Translations under genes and position numbers: made by a program
In this document: one piece after another, positions 4,975 through 6,712 of the stretch
How positions within the stretch are numbered: the first letter of the stretch is position 1
How the letters are laid out: the number at the start of each line of letters is the position of its first letter
Assembly (NCBI GenBank): GCA_030699855.1
Contig: JAUYKR010000074.1
Location: forward strand, 1 to 6,712
Source: a bacterium
GTDB taxonomy: Bacteria; Patescibacteriota; Gracilibacteria; JAUYGZ01
DNA: 6,712 bases
Reading direction: 5' to 3'
The notes under the pieces: generated by a model
Databases searched by the model: none
The model's input: only the letters and a program-made list of their open reading frames with translations
What the model was told of the DNA's origin: nothing

Positions 4975-6401
4975 ACCTTCTTCTTCAAAATTTCCGTCAC
5001 CATATTCGGATTCGCCTGTCCTTTGGTCGCCGCCATCACTTTGCCGATGAGAGCGGCAAAGGCTTTTTCCTTGCCTCCTTTGTAGTCGGCGACAATGCCG
5101 GCATTATCCCCCAACACCTTTTCGCAAATACCTTCCAATTCACCGACATCACTCACCTGTTCCAGGCCCCGCTCCTGGATGACCACCAGCGGATCTTTGC
5201 CGGTTAAATATGTCTCCTCCAAAACTTCTTTTCCGACGCTCGCCGAAATCTTTCCGGCACCAACGGCTTTGATCAGCTCGACCAGATGTTCCGGCTGGAC
5301 TTTACATTGGGACACATCCAACGCCTCCTTATTCAAGTGACTGAGCAGGGCGGAAAAAACAAAAGTTCTGGCCCGCTTATGATCTCCACTCTCCTTCGCC
5401 ACCTGTTCGAAGAGGCGGCCGAGGTTGATACTGGTAACCGCGATCTCCGCTTCCTGATCGTTCAAATCATATTGTTCGATCAGCCTGGCCCGGTAGACCG
5501 CCGGAAGCTCGGGTAAACTGGCCCGCAACTCCTCCACCCATTTGGGAGAAATCTTGAGTGGCGGCACATCCGGTTCGGGAAAGTAGCGGTAGTCAGCAGC
5601 TGTTTCTTTCTCGCGCATCATCTGCGTGCGCTGCTCTTCCTCGATCCAACCCACCGTGATCTCCCGCTCGGGAGCTTTACCTTCTTCCCAGAGCTTACTG
5701 AGCCGACGGATCTCGTAGTGAAGCGCCGCTTCCAGCGTCCGGAAGGAGTTGAGATTTTTGATTTCTACGCGCGGGTAGAGCTTCTCTTCCCCCATCGGCC
5801 GGAGGGAAACCGAGGCGTCAAAGCGCATCTGGCCTTTGTACATGTTGGCCTCGCTGGAACCGATTGTTTGTAAAATCTTCTGCAGTTCTTCCGCAAAGGC
5901 TTTGGCTTCCTCCGGAGAGCGCAGATCTGGCTCGGTCACAATTTCCATGAGCGGCGACCCTGACCGATTGAAATCCACCAAACTCCAGTCCCCTTCGTGC
6001 ATCAGTTTGCCGGCGTCGTTTTCCAGATGAAGGCGGGTAATACCCACTTCTTTTTTATTCTTCTCCCCTCCTACCTCAACCTGCATCTTTCCCTTCACCG
6101 CGATCGGCTGATCGTACTGAGAAATCTGATAGCCCATGGGCAGATCGGGGTAGAAGTAATTTTTCCGATCAAATTTGGCCTCCTCCGGAATTGAGCAGTT
6201 GAGGGCTAGAGCCGCCTTGATCGCCAATTCCAGCGCCTTCGCATTTAAAACGGGCAGCGCTCCCGGGTAGCCCACGCAGACCGGACAGATGAGAGTGTTC
6301 GGCTCGGCATCAAAATCATCCGTACTGCAAGCACACCAGAGGCCCGTGCTCGTAGCCACCTGGGCATGGACTTCCAACCCTATGATGACTTCTAAATTCA
6401 T
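4968..6401 (-). CDS. gatB: Asp/Glu-tRNA amidotransferase subunit B (GatB)
   Basis: GatB is the tRNA-binding and kinase subunit of GatCAB, which converts Glu-tRNA(Gln) and/or Asp-tRNA(Asn) to the cognate amide using ammonia passed from GatA. The N-terminus NLEVIIGLEVHAQ is diagnostic, followed by the four-Cys pattern CAC...CPVC (C23, C25, C39, C42 counted from the chosen start) and AEPNTLICPVCVGYPGALPV. The cradle domain continues with RKNYFYPDLPMGYQISQYDQ, RLHLENDAGK, VDFNRSGSPLMEIVTEPDLR and DYRYFPEPDVPPL. The last 150 or so residues form the YqeY-like tail domain. From the ATG at 6401 it has 477 residues, the usual length. An in-frame GTG at 6422 would add seven residues and overlap the upstream stop by one base; neither start has a clear Shine-Dalgarno. 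It follows the PH-like gene by 20 bases, so the two are probably co-transcribed. Confidence 0.95.
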   Translation of the reverse strand: MNLEVIIGLEVHAQVATSTGLWCACSTDDFDAEPNTLICPVCVGYPGALPVLNAKALELAIKAALALNCSIPEEAKFDRKNYFYPDLPMGYQISQYDQPIAVKGKMQVEVGGEKNKKEVGITRLHLENDAGKLMHEGDWSLVDFNRSGSPLMEIVTEPDLRSPEEAKAFAEELQKILQTIGSSEANMYKGQMRFDASVSLRPMGEEKLYPRVEIKNLNSFRTLEAALHYEIRRLSKLWEEGKAPEREITVGWIEEEQRTQMMREKETAADYRYFPEPDVPPLKISPKWVEELRASLPELPAVYRARLIEQYDLNDQEAEIAVTSINLGRLFEQVAKESGDHKRARTFVFSALLSHLNKEALDVSQCKVQPEHLVELIKAVGAGKISASVGKEVLEETYLTGKDPLVVIQERGLEQVSDVGELEGICEKVLGDNAGIVADYKGGKEKAFAALIGKVMAATKGQANPNMVTEILKKKVG

Positions 6402-6421
6402 AAAAACCGCTGAAGATGGCA

Positions 6422-6712
6422 CTACTCTAGCAGTTTTCTCAGTCTTTCCGCAAATCGCTTCAGCAATGCTTCAAACTCGCCTAACCTCGGCACCGGCAGG
6501 CCGCAGATCTTGAGCAATTCATCGCGATCGATCCTAATGTGATGCTTAACGCGATAGGAAACTTCGTCGATCAAACGCTGAACCTTTTTGGGATGAGCGA
6601 TATCCTCCACCAGCAGATGCTCGCTGGAACCGCTACCGACATGTCGCCCGCTAGCGGCCGTTTGAATGACCAGATTTCCAAAGTCGAACAGGGCCCGTAA
6701 AATGCCATCCTG
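6422..6712 (-). CDS. Bacterial PH-domain (bPH_2/DUF304-like) protein, C-terminal part
   Basis: The frame is open to the right edge of the window, so the start is missing; an ATG-free reading from the edge gives 96 residues. DGILRALFDFGNLVIQTA followed by LLVEDIAHPKKVQRLIDE matches the end of bacterial PH domains, in which a strand motif G-x-L-x-D-Y/F-G-x-x-x-I-Q-T is followed by F-E-x-I-P-x-P-x-x-V. Such domains usually sit behind membrane spans in proteins of unknown function. The last 45 residues (from about 50) are charged and helical. Between the two PH strands are about eight residues more than I would expect, and they coincide with a palindromic DNA element at 6630-6657 (AASGRHVGSG, residues 19-28). 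The family call comes from motif memory, not a profile search. Confidence 0.6.
   Translation of the reverse strand, partial: QDGILRALFDFGNLVIQTAASGRHVGSGSSEHLLVEDIAHPKKVQRLIDEVSYRVKHHIRIDRDELLKICGLPVPRLGEFEALLKRFAERLRKLLE
6630..6657. repeat. Nested palindromic element inside the PH-like gene
   Basis: Outer arms CCGCTA (6630-6635) and TAGCGG (6652-6657) enclose a perfect 10-bp palindrome CGACATGTCG (6637-6646). The right end is itself a 10-bp palindrome, CCGCTAGCGG (6648-6657). The same 28 bases are read on the minus strand as AASGRHVGSG in the PH-like protein. It is unrelated in sequence to the epmA repeats. Confidence 0.65.

Overview
The window looks like a chromosomal fragment of an uncultured bacterium, probably from the Candidate Phyla Radiation (Patescibacteria; a Peregrinibacteria-like lineage is a guess). 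The reasons are very tight gene packing, few Shine-Dalgarno sequences, a small single-span membrane protein and a bacterial PH-domain protein of types I associate with such genomes, an SLH-anchored surface protein, and repeat sequence threaded through coding regions. Stops used are TAA, TAG and one TGA, so the standard bacterial code fits. The taxonomic call rests on general impression, not on a marker search.

Layout: (1) 3-1394 (+), the 3' part of a secreted beta-rich surface protein ending in S-layer-homology modules. (2) 3205-1397 (-), a two-gene operon, recO then an EpmA/GenX-type lysyl-tRNA synthetase paralogue, three bases apart. The EpmA gene carries two arrays of a 7-bp repeat, the larger one interrupted by two copies of a GC-rich hairpin. 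(3) 3293-4426 (+), an AT-rich FAD-dependent amine-oxidase-like gene with its own good promoter, diverging from recO. (4) 4739-4431 (-), a small membrane protein with its own extended -10 promoter, TTG start and strong Shine-Dalgarno. (5) 4740-4967, an intergenic region with several inverted repeats and no gene I can support. (6) 6712-4968 (-), the end of a PH-domain-like protein followed after 20 bases by gatB.

How the genes relate: gatB (tRNA-dependent amidation), the EpmA-like enzyme (modification of elongation factor P) and recO (recombinational repair) are housekeeping functions. The surface protein and the oxidoreductase are more accessory. The two convergent pairs (1394/1397 and 4426/4431) leave no room for intergenic terminators.

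Most unusual signal: repeat DNA lies in frame inside genes. In epmA, 16 heptamers plus two 18-bp hairpin modules (1947-2094) encode most of an extra stretch of about 45-50 residues, and four more heptamers (2196-2227) lengthen the motif 2 loop of the active site. The heptamer length is coprime with 3 and the consensus unit has no stop in any of six frames, so it can sit in a gene in any register. A third, unrelated palindromic element (6630-6657) coincides with extra residues in the PH-like protein. Together these resemble, in principle, Rickettsia palindromic elements inserted in genes and the heptanucleotide tandem repeats of cyanobacteria, though the sequences here are different.
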